Assembly: GCF_011440305.1 (NCBI RefSeq)
Contig: NZ_JAAOIW010000010.1
Span: forward strand, 186,001 to 250,000
Direction: 5' to 3'
Length of the DNA stretch: 64,000 nucleotides
Origin: Paenibacillus agricola
GTDB lineage: Bacteria > Bacillota > Bacilli > Paenibacillales > NBRC-103111
Positions 1 to 7,789 of this stretch are shown here, piece after piece; the first letter of the stretch is position 1, and every line of letters starts with the position of its first letter. Under the pieces are notes generated by a model that saw only the letters and a program-made list of their open reading frames with translations, was not told where the DNA came from and did not search any database. The translations under genes and the position numbers were made by a program.

Positions 1-164
1 CCCTTTGCTCTAATAGGCAAGCTCCTGCTTAGTATAGATAAAATCTATGGGTTTGAATAGATTGCATGAATAAACTTAATAAAACCTTTACGTGACGATA
101 ACACTTTGATGAATATTGCCCTCTACAATGAGTTTATGACGTCGAATACAAGGAAGGTACTTTT

Positions 165-1133
165 ATGGATTTGGTCATTCAAGGATTGGCAAAAAGCTTT
201 GGCCCGGTCCAAGCGCTGCACGAAACCGATTTAACGATACAGCAGGGTCGCTTCACGACATTACTCGGACCCTCCGGCTGTGGCAAAACAACGCTGCTGC
301 GGATGATCGCCGGACTCGAAACGCCGGATCGTGGCGAACTGAGGATGGGCGAGGATATTCTGTTCTCCAGCGCTAAACGTGTAGATAAAGCAGCGCATAG
401 GAGAAATTTCGGGATGGTGTTCCAGGACTTCGCTTTATGGCCGCATATGACCGTATTCGAGAATATCGCCTTCGGGCTGCGGGCATCGGGAAGGACGAAG
501 GAGCTGAAGCTGGTTGTACAGGAGGCCATCGAGATGGTCCGTCTGCAAGGGATGGAGAAGCGGTTCCCGCACCAGCTATCCGGCGGACAGCAGCAGCGTG
601 TTGCATTTGCCCGTGCCGTCGTAACGAAGCCGCAGCTTGTGTTGTTCGATGAACCGCTCAGCGCGCTTGATGCGATGCTGCGCGATGAAATGCGGATCGA
701 GCTGACTAGCCTAGTACGGGATATCGGTTTAACCGCCTTATATGTAACGCACGACCAGGTGGAGGCGATGTCGATGTCCGATGAAATCGTTGTAATGAAG
801 GAAGGGCGCATTTTACAGAGAGGCACACCGGAGCAAATTTATAATACCCCCGCACATCCCTTTATCGCCCAGTTTATTGGGAAATCCAATTGGCTGGCTC
901 CGGATAAGCTGTTAATTCGGCCTGAGCAGATCCATTGGGAGCGAACCGAGGCAACGATGGATGCTTACCAGGGCAAGATCCATAGCGTGAGCTATTTGGG
1001 GGATCGTTATGACATTCAGCTTGATATGGGCAGCTTGGGATTATGGACAGCTTACCACTGGGAACGAAAACCAATTAGCGAAGAGGTTGAGGTTTACATT
1101 ACCCGTGAGCAAATTCACGAAATCGTTGGCTAA
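165..1133 (+). CDS. ABC transporter ATP-binding protein, ferric iron/phosphonate-type importer
   Basis: Cytoplasmic ATPase that powers the importer encoded by the next two genes. Walker A GPSGCGKTT lies at residues 35-43, the Q-loop Gln near 87, signature LSGGQ at 138-142, Walker B LVLFDE at 158-163 and the switch His near 196. The last ~70 residues form a short regulatory (TOBE-like) tail, as in FbpC/PotA-type ATPases. The 322-residue length is normal for the group. The start is supported by AAGGAAGG about 8 bases before the ATG. The three transporter genes are closely spaced (30-31 bp) and probably form one operon. The family imports ferric iron, thiosulfate/sulfate, polyamines or 2-aminoethylphosphonate. 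The partner proteins look FbpA/FbpB-like, so iron(III) or a phosphonate is the best guess. The substrate is not proven by sequence. Confidence 0.9.
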   Translation: MDLVIQGLAKSFGPVQALHETDLTIQQGRFTTLLGPSGCGKTTLLRMIAGLETPDRGELRMGEDILFSSAKRVDKAAHRRNFGMVFQDFALWPHMTVFENIAFGLRASGRTKELKLVVQEAIEMVRLQGMEKRFPHQLSGGQQQRVAFARAVVTKPQLVLFDEPLSALDAMLRDEMRIELTSLVRDIGLTALYVTHDQVEAMSMSDEIVVMKEGRILQRGTPEQIYNTPAHPFIAQFIGKSNWLAPDKLLIRPEQIHWERTEATMDAYQGKIHSVSYLGDRYDIQLDMGSLGLWTAYHWERKPISEEVEVYITREQIHEIVG

Positions 1134-1163
1134 GATCTACCAATTATGAGGAGGTTTATTTAC

Positions 1164-2282
1164 ATGATTATCGGAAAAGGTTTGAAAAACAGCGCGTTAA
1201 TGGTACTTACAGCAATGGTGGGATTCGGAGTGGTTGGCTGTGGAACAGCAAGCCAGCCAGCAAGCACGGCGAGCAACGGTGCAGCCGCATCGAATGCCAT
1301 GGTGCCTAAGGCAGAGCAGCCGGTAGCTTCTACAACTGCAAAGCCAGCAGAGGTGAAGGAAGAGAAGAAGCTAAGCGGTAAGCTGGTCGTTTACAGTGCC
1401 GGACCCAAGGAGCTCGCCGAATCGATCCAAAAGGGCTATGAAGCCAAAACAGGCGTGAAGATCGAAATGTTCCAAGGCACAACAGGTAAAGTATTGTCAC
1501 GGATGGAAGCTGAAAAAGCGAATCCGGCTGTTGACGTTGTCATCCTGGCCTCATTGCCTGCAACCCAGGGCTTGAAAAAAAGCGGTTTGACCATGGAATA
1601 CAAGGACGCTAAAAATGCGGATAAGCTCATCGCTGAATGGTCAGATAAAGAGGGGCACTTTTTCGGCTATAGCGCTTCTGCACTGGGCATTGGCTACAAT
1701 ACGAAGTTGGTTCCTACACCTCCGAAGGAATGGTCAGATCTTACCAAGGAAGAATGGAAGGACAAGGTGAATATCCCGGATCCAGCGTTATCGGGCTCTG
1801 CGCTTGATTTTGTCACCGGCTACTTGAGCACTAAAGGAGATAGCGGCTGGGAACTGCTGGAGCAATATAAGAAAAACGGCGTAGCGATGGCAGGCGCGAA
1901 CCAAGAAGCCTTGGATCCTGTTATTACAGGTGCAAAAAGTATCGTAGTAGCAGGCGTGGATTACCTGACTTACCAAGCAAAAGCAAAAGGCGAGCCGATT
2001 GATATGATTTACCCTGCAAGCGGTACGGTCATTAGCCCACGTCCGGCTTCGATTATCAAAACAACGAAAAACCCGGATGCTGCCAAAGCCTATATCGATT
2101 ACCTGTTGTCAGATGAAGCGCAAATAATGATCGCTGATACCTTCCTGCTGCCAGGCCGTAAAGATATTCCTGCCAAAAACCGTCCAGGCGTTGACCAGAT
2201 TCCACAGATGAAAATCGACTGGGCTTGGATGGATGCGAACGGTGATGCTTCAACAAAGAAATTCACACAGATTTTTAAGTAG
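1164..2282 (+). CDS. Extracellular solute-binding lipoprotein (family 1, FbpA/PhnS-like)
   Basis: Captures the transported ligand outside the membrane. From the ATG at 1164 the protein begins with a lipoprotein signal ending in VVGC, so Cys26 would be lipidated. A longer frame opens at 1146, but GAGGAGG at 1148-1154 lies inside that extension at ideal spacing for 1164, so 1164 is the preferred start. After an Ala/Ser/Thr-rich linker comes a two-lobed periplasmic-binding fold (LVVYSAG near the start of lobe 1, a NPDAAKAYIDYLLS helix near the end). This pattern is typical of Fe(III) and 2-aminoethylphosphonate binding proteins. About 372 residues. It lies between the ATPase and the permease of the same operon. 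Confidence 0.9.
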   Translation: MIIGKGLKNSALMVLTAMVGFGVVGCGTASQPASTASNGAAASNAMVPKAEQPVASTTAKPAEVKEEKKLSGKLVVYSAGPKELAESIQKGYEAKTGVKIEMFQGTTGKVLSRMEAEKANPAVDVVILASLPATQGLKKSGLTMEYKDAKNADKLIAEWSDKEGHFFGYSASALGIGYNTKLVPTPPKEWSDLTKEEWKDKVNIPDPALSGSALDFVTGYLSTKGDSGWELLEQYKKNGVAMAGANQEALDPVITGAKSIVVAGVDYLTYQAKAKGEPIDMIYPASGTVISPRPASIIKTTKNPDAAKAYIDYLLSDEAQIMIADTFLLPGRKDIPAKNRPGVDQIPQMKIDWAWMDANGDASTKKFTQIFK

Positions 2283-2313
2283 AAGCAACCAATAAAGGCA
2301 CCGAAATAAACAA

Positions 2314-4005
2314 GTGAAGAGTGATTTTATGGAGCATACAACAAGCTCGTTTTCTTATCGCAAGCTCGGGATGGCCCTTGCCTTATTGCTGCTGGCAATG
2401 CTGGTGGTCATCCCACTTTTTTTTATCTTTATAACCAGCGTTTATTCCGAAGGCTCGTTGGATTTGCTGGCACCATTCAGAGCGATTATTGCAGGGCAAT
2501 TGGGCGAGGTCTTTTGGAACTCGATCCTGCTCGGGATTTGTGTAGTGGCAGGAACCACGGTGCTCGCTTTGCCTTTGGCTTGGATATTCGCCCGTACCGA
2601 AATGCGTAAGCATGCCTGGCTGGATGTGGTGCTGCTGATTCCATTTATGACACCGCCCTACATCGGCTCGATGGGCTGGATTTTATTTATGCAAAAAAAC
2701 GGATATTTGGAGCAGCTGCTGCCTGGGGTGGCATTTTTAACCCCGATCTTCTTCAGTATGTTTGGGATGGTTGTGATTATGTGCCTGCATCTATTCCCGT
2801 TTCTGTATCTGATTTTGCGCAACGCGCTGCTACAAATCGGCGGTACCAAGGAGGAAGCGGCCAGCGTTCACGGAGGGCGGTTTCTGTACAGCTTTCGCCG
2901 CATTATCATCCCTCTGCTGCTGTCCAGCTATGCGATGGGAGCGCTGCTGATTTTTGTGAAAACGATCGCCGAATTTGGCACACCTGCAACCTTTGGCAGA
3001 AAAATCGGTTTTTACGTGCTAACGTCGGAAATCCACAAATATATTGCCAGCTGGCCGATCGATTTTGGCAAAGCGACTGCGCTGGCCTCGGTGCTTTTAA
3101 GCACCTGCCTGCTGATCTGGTATATGCAGACCTTGGTCAGCCAAAGGTTCACGTATTCGCTGGTAAGTGGTAAAGGCTCTCGTGGCAAAATATACGGGAT
3201 GAGCCTCTGGCAAAAGCTGCTGGCCTGGACCTATGTCGCCGGCTTGCTCGGTTTGGCGGTTGTTGTCCCTTATTTCTCGATTGTGGCGGCATCACTAATG
3301 AAGCTGCGTGGCGTCGGCCTCCAGTGGAACAATATTACGTTTCAATATTATGTGGAACTGCTAACCTGGGGCTCGAAAAGCATGCAGGCGCTGATGAACA
3401 GCTTAAGCCTGTCGCTTGTAGCGGCAACGATTGCCGTTATACTAGGCACGTACTTTGCGCTGATGATTAAGCGCTCGGCAACATGGTCACAGCGGATAAC
3501 CGATTTGTTCTCCCTGCTGCCCAATACGGTACCGGGTATCGTCATTGTGGTGGGGCTAATTTTATTCTGGAACTCGCCTTGGATGCCGATTCCGCTCTAT
3601 AACACCTACGGGATGGTCGTGTTGACGTATGTAGTATTTTTCCTTCCTTATACGGTGCAATATGTAAAAGCCAATTTCGCGCAATTGGATGATTCGCTGT
3701 TTCAGGCGGGGCGGGTGTTTGGCGGAAGCCCGGCTTATATTTTCCGGCGAATTTTGCTGCCTTTAATTATACCCGGCATGGTGGCGGGCTGGATGATGAC
3801 GTTCACGATCTCGGTTCGTGAGCTGGTAGCTTCACTGATGATTTTGCCACCATCGATGGAAACATCAGCTACGTATATTTTTGCCCAGTTTGAGCAGGGG
3901 AAGGTATCACTCGGGATGGCAATGGCAGTGGTATCCGTCGGTTTGACAACCTTGATGCTGCTTGGCTTAAACAAGCTCAGCGCGAAAAACACAACTGGAG
4001 TGTGA
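2314..4005 (+). CDS. ABC transporter permease, fused double-domain FbpB type
   Basis: Membrane channel of the importer. At 563 residues it contains two homologous permease halves of about six helices each, as in the FbpB/AfuB ferric transporters. EAA-type loops (EEAASVHGG near residue 185, and FQAGRVFGGSP in the second half) contact the ATPase. The first codon could be the GTG at 2314 or the ATG at 2329; neither has a strong ribosome binding site. The last ~18 codons lie inside the first copy of a tandem repeat that continues downstream. The C-terminus therefore seems to be part of the sequence that was amplified. Confidence 0.88.
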   Translation: MKSDFMEHTTSSFSYRKLGMALALLLLAMLVVIPLFFIFITSVYSEGSLDLLAPFRAIIAGQLGEVFWNSILLGICVVAGTTVLALPLAWIFARTEMRKHAWLDVVLLIPFMTPPYIGSMGWILFMQKNGYLEQLLPGVAFLTPIFFSMFGMVVIMCLHLFPFLYLILRNALLQIGGTKEEAASVHGGRFLYSFRRIIIPLLLSSYAMGALLIFVKTIAEFGTPATFGRKIGFYVLTSEIHKYIASWPIDFGKATALASVLLSTCLLIWYMQTLVSQRFTYSLVSGKGSRGKIYGMSLWQKLLAWTYVAGLLGLAVVVPYFSIVAASLMKLRGVGLQWNNITFQYYVELLTWGSKSMQALMNSLSLSLVAATIAVILGTYFALMIKRSATWSQRITDLFSLLPNTVPGIVIVVGLILFWNSPWMPIPLYNTYGMVVLTYVVFFLPYTVQYVKANFAQLDDSLFQAGRVFGGSPAYIFRRILLPLIIPGMVAGWMMTFTISVRELVASLMILPPSMETSATYIFAQFEQGKVSLGMAMAVVSVGLTTLMLLGLNKLSAKNTTGV

Positions 4006-4223
4006 CAAGAGGTGAGCAATAAGGATGCTGCTTGGCTTGAGCAAGCTCAGCATGTAAAACATAATTGAGTGTGACAAGAGGCGAGCAACAAGGATGCTTG
4101 GCTTGAGCAAGCTCAGCACGAAAAACATAATTGGAGTGTGACGAGAGGCGAGCAACAAGGATGCTTGGCTTGAGCAAACTCAGCACGAAAAACATAATTG
4201 GAGTGTGACGAAATGCAAGCAAC
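3951..4223 (+). repeat. ~67-70 bp tandem repeat, about 4 copies, spanning a stop-to-start junction
   Basis: Four head-to-tail copies: 3951-4020, 4021-4089, 4090-4156 and 4157-4223. Each contains the core GCTTGGCTTGAGCAAGCTCA, then ACATAATTGGAGTGTGAC and GAGGCGAGCAAC, with small differences. Copy 1 is the 3' end of the permease gene including its TGA. Copy 4 runs into the first codons of the next gene, where GGCGAGCAAC has become ATGCAAGCAAC. TGAGCAAGCTCA inside each copy is a short inverted repeat. Copies 3 and 4 are nearly identical, which suggests recent expansion. Confidence 0.92.
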
Positions 4224-5796
4224 AGTATGGGGAGGCGCTGGTGAGCATGGCCGCTCATGCTATCTGATTGAAGAAGGGCAGACCCGAGTTGTGCTTGATT
4301 GTGGGGTGAAAAAGGAGGGCAATGGCGAGTATCCGCTGCTCGATGAAGGCATAGTTCCTCGGCTGGATGCCGTGTTCCTCTCCCATGCCCATGAGGATCA
4401 CTCTATGGCGATTCCCTTGCTCTATGCGATGGGGTATACCGGCATCGTATGGACAACCCGAGCTACCTGCGAGCAGCTACCCGCGTACTTCGCGGCATGG
4501 AAGCGGTATGTGGTCTCGCAGGGGGCTGATCTGCCCTACGCGGAGCGCGATATTGCGGCGATACGCTACGCGTATATCGACGAGCAGGTCGCAGCCGGTG
4601 CCTGGCTGCAGCTTTCGCCGCAGCTCAGCGTCTGCTGGGGGCGTAGCGGCCACCTGGCCGGCTCGATCTGGCTGCTGCTGAATATAGCAGGCAGCCTGGT
4701 GTTTTACTCCGGCGACTATACCGCCGAGTCGGCGCTGCTGGCCGCAGATTGGCCGCGCTTGGAGCGGCAGGAGCCCTCGCAGGAGCTGGAACCAATGCAG
4801 CAGAAGCAGCAGTTGCTGGCTAGGCTGCATGAAGCACCGCAGCAGCAGAAGCAGCCGGTGCAGGAGCGGCTACATCAATCACAATCGCAGGAGCGACCGC
4901 ATAATAAACCGCAACCGCATAGGCTAAAGTCGAACCAAGTGCCTTGGTTGCAGGAGCCGGCGAACCAAGTGCCCCCAGTTTCATCAGAAGCGCCGCCTAT
5001 TACCTTGGCGATTATCGATGCAGCGTACGGCATGGATAGTGAACAACAGCAGCATAAGCTGGAGCAATTGTGTGAGCAGATCAATCGAGCGCTACAGCTT
5101 GATGCTGCTGTATTGTTGCCCGTCCCTACCTATGGCAGAGGGCAAGAAATGCTATTATGGGCACGCGAAACATTCGTAGGTACCCAAATCTTTGTTGAAC
5201 AGGAAATTGCAGCTGGGCTTGAAAAAATGCTGCAAGAACCCGAATGGCTGCATCCAGATGCCGTTACACGCATCCAATATTGTCTGGCTGATCCACAAAT
5301 TGTTATTGTGGATAGCGAGGCCAAACGGGAGCAAGCTGTTAGCGCTACTGGTGGGCGTATTATTTTCACAAATGATGGGATGCTGCAATCCGCTCGCAGC
5401 CAATGGTACTATGAACAGCTAAGCCAGCATACAGATGGCGTAGTTATTTTGACCGGGCATTTGGCCAAAGGCAGCTTTGCTCATCAACTGCTTCATGCTG
5501 GTTATCATACGCCCTCCATGCAGCGGACCTTTTATGGTAGAGCAGTCCCAGCTTCTCAACCGACAGTTACACAAGTATTTGCGACAGTGCCTACACAGCA
5601 ACGGGTACAATTTATCCGTTATAAGGTTCATCAAGGTTTACAGGATGTACGGTTGATGCTGGATTCAGCACCAAGTAAGCATACTTTGCTTGTCCATACG
5701 GGGAGGCAAGCTACTGAGGCTGTTTGCGAACAATTGAAGCAAGAAGGCTATGCCGGGCTTCATGCCTTATCTGCAGGTAGTGTGCTAAAGCTTTAA
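4213..5796 (+). CDS. Metallo-beta-lactamase/beta-CASP fold protein (RNase J/CPSF-like)
   Basis: Predicted metal-dependent hydrolase, probably acting on nucleic acid. The metal motif SHAHEDH is near residues 58-64, a later GHLAGS supplies another His, and YSGDYTAE supplies the Asp. The beta-CASP half is recognisable from IIDAAYG, TNDGMLQSA, ILTGHLAKG and LLVHTG. Between the halves lies a Gln/Glu/Pro-rich low-complexity insert of about 60 residues (roughly 4770-4990). ATG at 4213 is preferred because GGAG lies 9 bases upstream; a TTG at 4198 would add five residues. The gene follows the transporter operon through the tandem repeat. RNA processing or decay is the family role, but linkage to a solute importer is odd. 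The function is not assigned further. Confidence 0.8.
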   Translation: MQATVWGGAGEHGRSCYLIEEGQTRVVLDCGVKKEGNGEYPLLDEGIVPRLDAVFLSHAHEDHSMAIPLLYAMGYTGIVWTTRATCEQLPAYFAAWKRYVVSQGADLPYAERDIAAIRYAYIDEQVAAGAWLQLSPQLSVCWGRSGHLAGSIWLLLNIAGSLVFYSGDYTAESALLAADWPRLERQEPSQELEPMQQKQQLLARLHEAPQQQKQPVQERLHQSQSQERPHNKPQPHRLKSNQVPWLQEPANQVPPVSSEAPPITLAIIDAAYGMDSEQQQHKLEQLCEQINRALQLDAAVLLPVPTYGRGQEMLLWARETFVGTQIFVEQEIAAGLEKMLQEPEWLHPDAVTRIQYCLADPQIVIVDSEAKREQAVSATGGRIIFTNDGMLQSARSQWYYEQLSQHTDGVVILTGHLAKGSFAHQLLHAGYHTPSMQRTFYGRAVPASQPTVTQVFATVPTQQRVQFIRYKVHQGLQDVRLMLDSAPSKHTLLVHTGRQATEAVCEQLKQEGYAGLHALSAGSVLKL

Positions 5797-5890
5797 AATA
5801 GTGTGCTCAAGCTTTAAAGTAATAGATGTAGACTATCACTATCACTGTGGCTCAAAGAATTCTGAAACCATATGTTTCATCGGAAACTCC

Positions 5891-5940
5891 AACAAAAAGG
5901 GAACCAGGAGAGTATGATCTCTTCAGGTTCCCTTTTGTTG
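5891..5940 (+). terminator. Strong rho-independent terminator
   Basis: Arms AACAAAAAGGGAACC and GGTTCCCTTTTGTT form a long stem, with a further small GAGA/TCTC pairing in the loop. The T-rich right arm supplies the tail. It ends the transcript leaving the beta-CASP gene and, being nearly symmetric, could work in both directions. Confidence 0.85.
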
Positions 5941-6219
5941 ATTATTTTGTGCAATGAATCTCCCTTAGTTGTACAATATCGTTACACAACACCCGACTGG
6001 CGCTCTTTGGCAGCTCCCATTAATTGGGGAAGGCTGAGCTCTGACTCTGAAAACGAGTAATAGCATATTTCAGGAAATAAGTCCTCTTTGGATGTTCCTG
6101 CTTAGTTACTTGCACTTGGCACTTGAGCATCTGCATTTGCTACTCTATTCGTTTGCTTCCAGATGCTCGCTGACTATTTGCCGATTGCCGAAAGTCTACT
6201 ATTTGCGTCTGGACTGCCA

Positions 6220-6385
6220 CTAAAGTAGGTACAGGAAGTAAGTCCAGCCAATGATGGCTACAATCAGCCCCGCCGAAATTTCCAGCGGCGGAAGCAGCCC
6301 GCGTTCGAGGGCATCGGCGACCCAACTGGATAATATCTAGCTGCAGCCCGAGTATCCAGGCCAGCGGGATGACGATTACGACCTA
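6220..6385 (-). pseudogene. Decayed fragment of a FecCD-type siderophore ABC permease
   Basis: On the minus strand one frame reads IPLAWILGLQLDIIQLG, like the conserved LxLLxLG stretch of FecCD permeases. After a frame jump another reads ADALERGLLPPLEISAG, then LIVAIIGWTYFLYLL and a stop. This matches the family's last helix (normally LPVGxxTALxGxPxFLxLL). The two parts are closer together than in intact proteins and in different frames, so material has been deleted. No other part of the gene is visible. The rest of 5797-6663 holds only a terminator and no convincing gene. Confidence 0.5.
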
Positions 6386-6663
6386 TGGCAGCGTGTGCTG
6401 CACCTGTTTCTTATATTTGAAACGTCTAACGAATACTATTATCGAAAATATGACAATCTTAAAAAATGAGACAACTCCAACAACAAAAGGGCTAATCACG
6501 CCGGGATTGTATCATCCTTCTTATACCTTGACGATAGGCAGATACAGAGTTACCCTATTCCTAGACATCTCCTTCTTAGGGAATTTGCAGGCGTGACCAA
6601 CAATTTTTTCAAATCGGCAGATGTCCTTTCTATATTCTGGAGTTCGAGAGGGAGCGATCAAGC

Positions 6664-7638
6664 ATGAAGTATACCCAATTGCTACATACCGATTTAGAGG
6701 CGGCCGTTATTTGTATGGGAACCTCGGATATCGGCGGTTCGATAAGTACGGAGGAGTCCAATGATATTTTGGACACCTATCTGGACCATGGCGGCAATTT
6801 TCTGGATACGGCCGAGGTGTATGCGAACTGGCTGCCGATTGAGCCGCATAGCAGCGAGCGGTTTCTCGGCAAGTGGCTGAAGGCGAGGGGAAATCGCGAG
6901 CAGATGATCGTGGCTACCAAAGGCGGGCATCCGCGGCTGGATACCCCGTCGGTATCGCGGCTATCGGCGGCAGAAATCGCACAGGATATCGAAGGAAGCC
7001 TGGAGCGGCTAATGACCGACTTCATCGATATTTATTATTTGCACCGTGACGACCGCACGATCCCTGTGGAGACGCTGATTGAAATATTGGAATCCCATGT
7101 ACGCAAGGGGAATATTCGTTATTATGCCTGCTCGAACTGGACCTTGGAGCGTTTGGAGCAAGCTACGGCGTATGCCGAGCAGCAAGGCTACAAAGGCTTC
7201 GTTGCCGTAAGCAATTTATGGAGCTTGGCTGAGGTCAACCCGGGCTCAATCAAGGATGTGAGCCAGGTCATTACCGACCGGCCCTTGATTGACTGGCATA
7301 CACGCACAGGTATAGCGCTTGTCCCTTACAGCTCGCAGGCGAACGGATTTTTTAGCGGCAAATATAGGAGAGGTCAGGAGGTGTCACCCGAGCTGAGGAA
7401 TAAAAATGTGTACCGCTTATATATGAATGAGGTGAATCTAACCCGATTGGAGCGAATTGAGCAGATTGCCCAAGAGCAAAAGGGAAGCACGAATCAAATA
7501 GCGTTGGCCTATTTGCTGGCACAGGATTTCCCTGTAATCCCGGTTATTGGCTGTAAAAATAAACAGCATCTGCTGGATAGCCTGGGTGCAGTGGACATTA
7601 AATTGGATGCTGCAACCGCTTCATCAATTATTGAATAA
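6664..7638 (+). CDS. Aldo/keto reductase family oxidoreductase
   Basis: NADPH-dependent carbonyl reductase or sugar-alcohol/aldehyde oxidoreductase of the AKR (beta/alpha)8 fold. The catalytic tetrad is visible: Asp48 and Tyr53 in LDTAEVYANW, Lys86 in VATKGG and His127 in YYLHRDD. The 324-residue length is normal. A GAGAGGGAG site precedes the ATG. The gene sits alone, just upstream of carbohydrate locus A and in the same orientation, so a role in sugar metabolism is possible but unproven. A hairpin follows the stop codon. Confidence 0.88.
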   Translation: MKYTQLLHTDLEAAVICMGTSDIGGSISTEESNDILDTYLDHGGNFLDTAEVYANWLPIEPHSSERFLGKWLKARGNREQMIVATKGGHPRLDTPSVSRLSAAEIAQDIEGSLERLMTDFIDIYYLHRDDRTIPVETLIEILESHVRKGNIRYYACSNWTLERLEQATAYAEQQGYKGFVAVSNLWSLAEVNPGSIKDVSQVITDRPLIDWHTRTGIALVPYSSQANGFFSGKYRRGQEVSPELRNKNVYRLYMNEVNLTRLERIEQIAQEQKGSTNQIALAYLLAQDFPVIPVIGCKNKQHLLDSLGAVDIKLDAATASSIIE

Positions 7639-7657
7639 CGCTCATTTTCTGCCAAGA

Positions 7658-7690
7658 TGCAAGAGACAATACTTGTTATTGCCTCTTGCA
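7658..7690 (+). terminator. Hairpin after the aldo/keto reductase gene
   Basis: TGCAAGAG at 7658 pairs with CTCTTGCA ending at 7690, with additional CAATA/TATTG pairing inside. The stem is strong but no clear T run follows, so termination may be partial. Confidence 0.55.
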
Positions 7691-7789
7691 CACCATGTTT
7701 ATACAGATAGTGCAAGAACTGTCCGTTATCGCCTTAAGACATATACCTTATACTGAATAGACCTGCAGATTTTTCTTAAGGAGGATTTT

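Noticed and set aside
1-164. Search for a Fur box or riboswitch ahead of the iron-type transporter
   Set aside because: No convincing GATAATGATTATCATTATC-like box or known aptamer pattern was visible.
179-826. Long open frame antiparallel to the ATPase gene
   Set aside because: It is a shadow of the ABC ATPase, with no ribosome site and non-protein-like, Ser/Arg/Cys-rich composition.
5872-6060. 61-codon frame across the terminator
   Set aside because: It reads through a strong terminator hairpin and has no ribosome site.
6369-6596. 75-codon plus-strand frame
   Set aside because: Composition is not protein-like and no ribosome site precedes it; it lies next to the FecCD scar.
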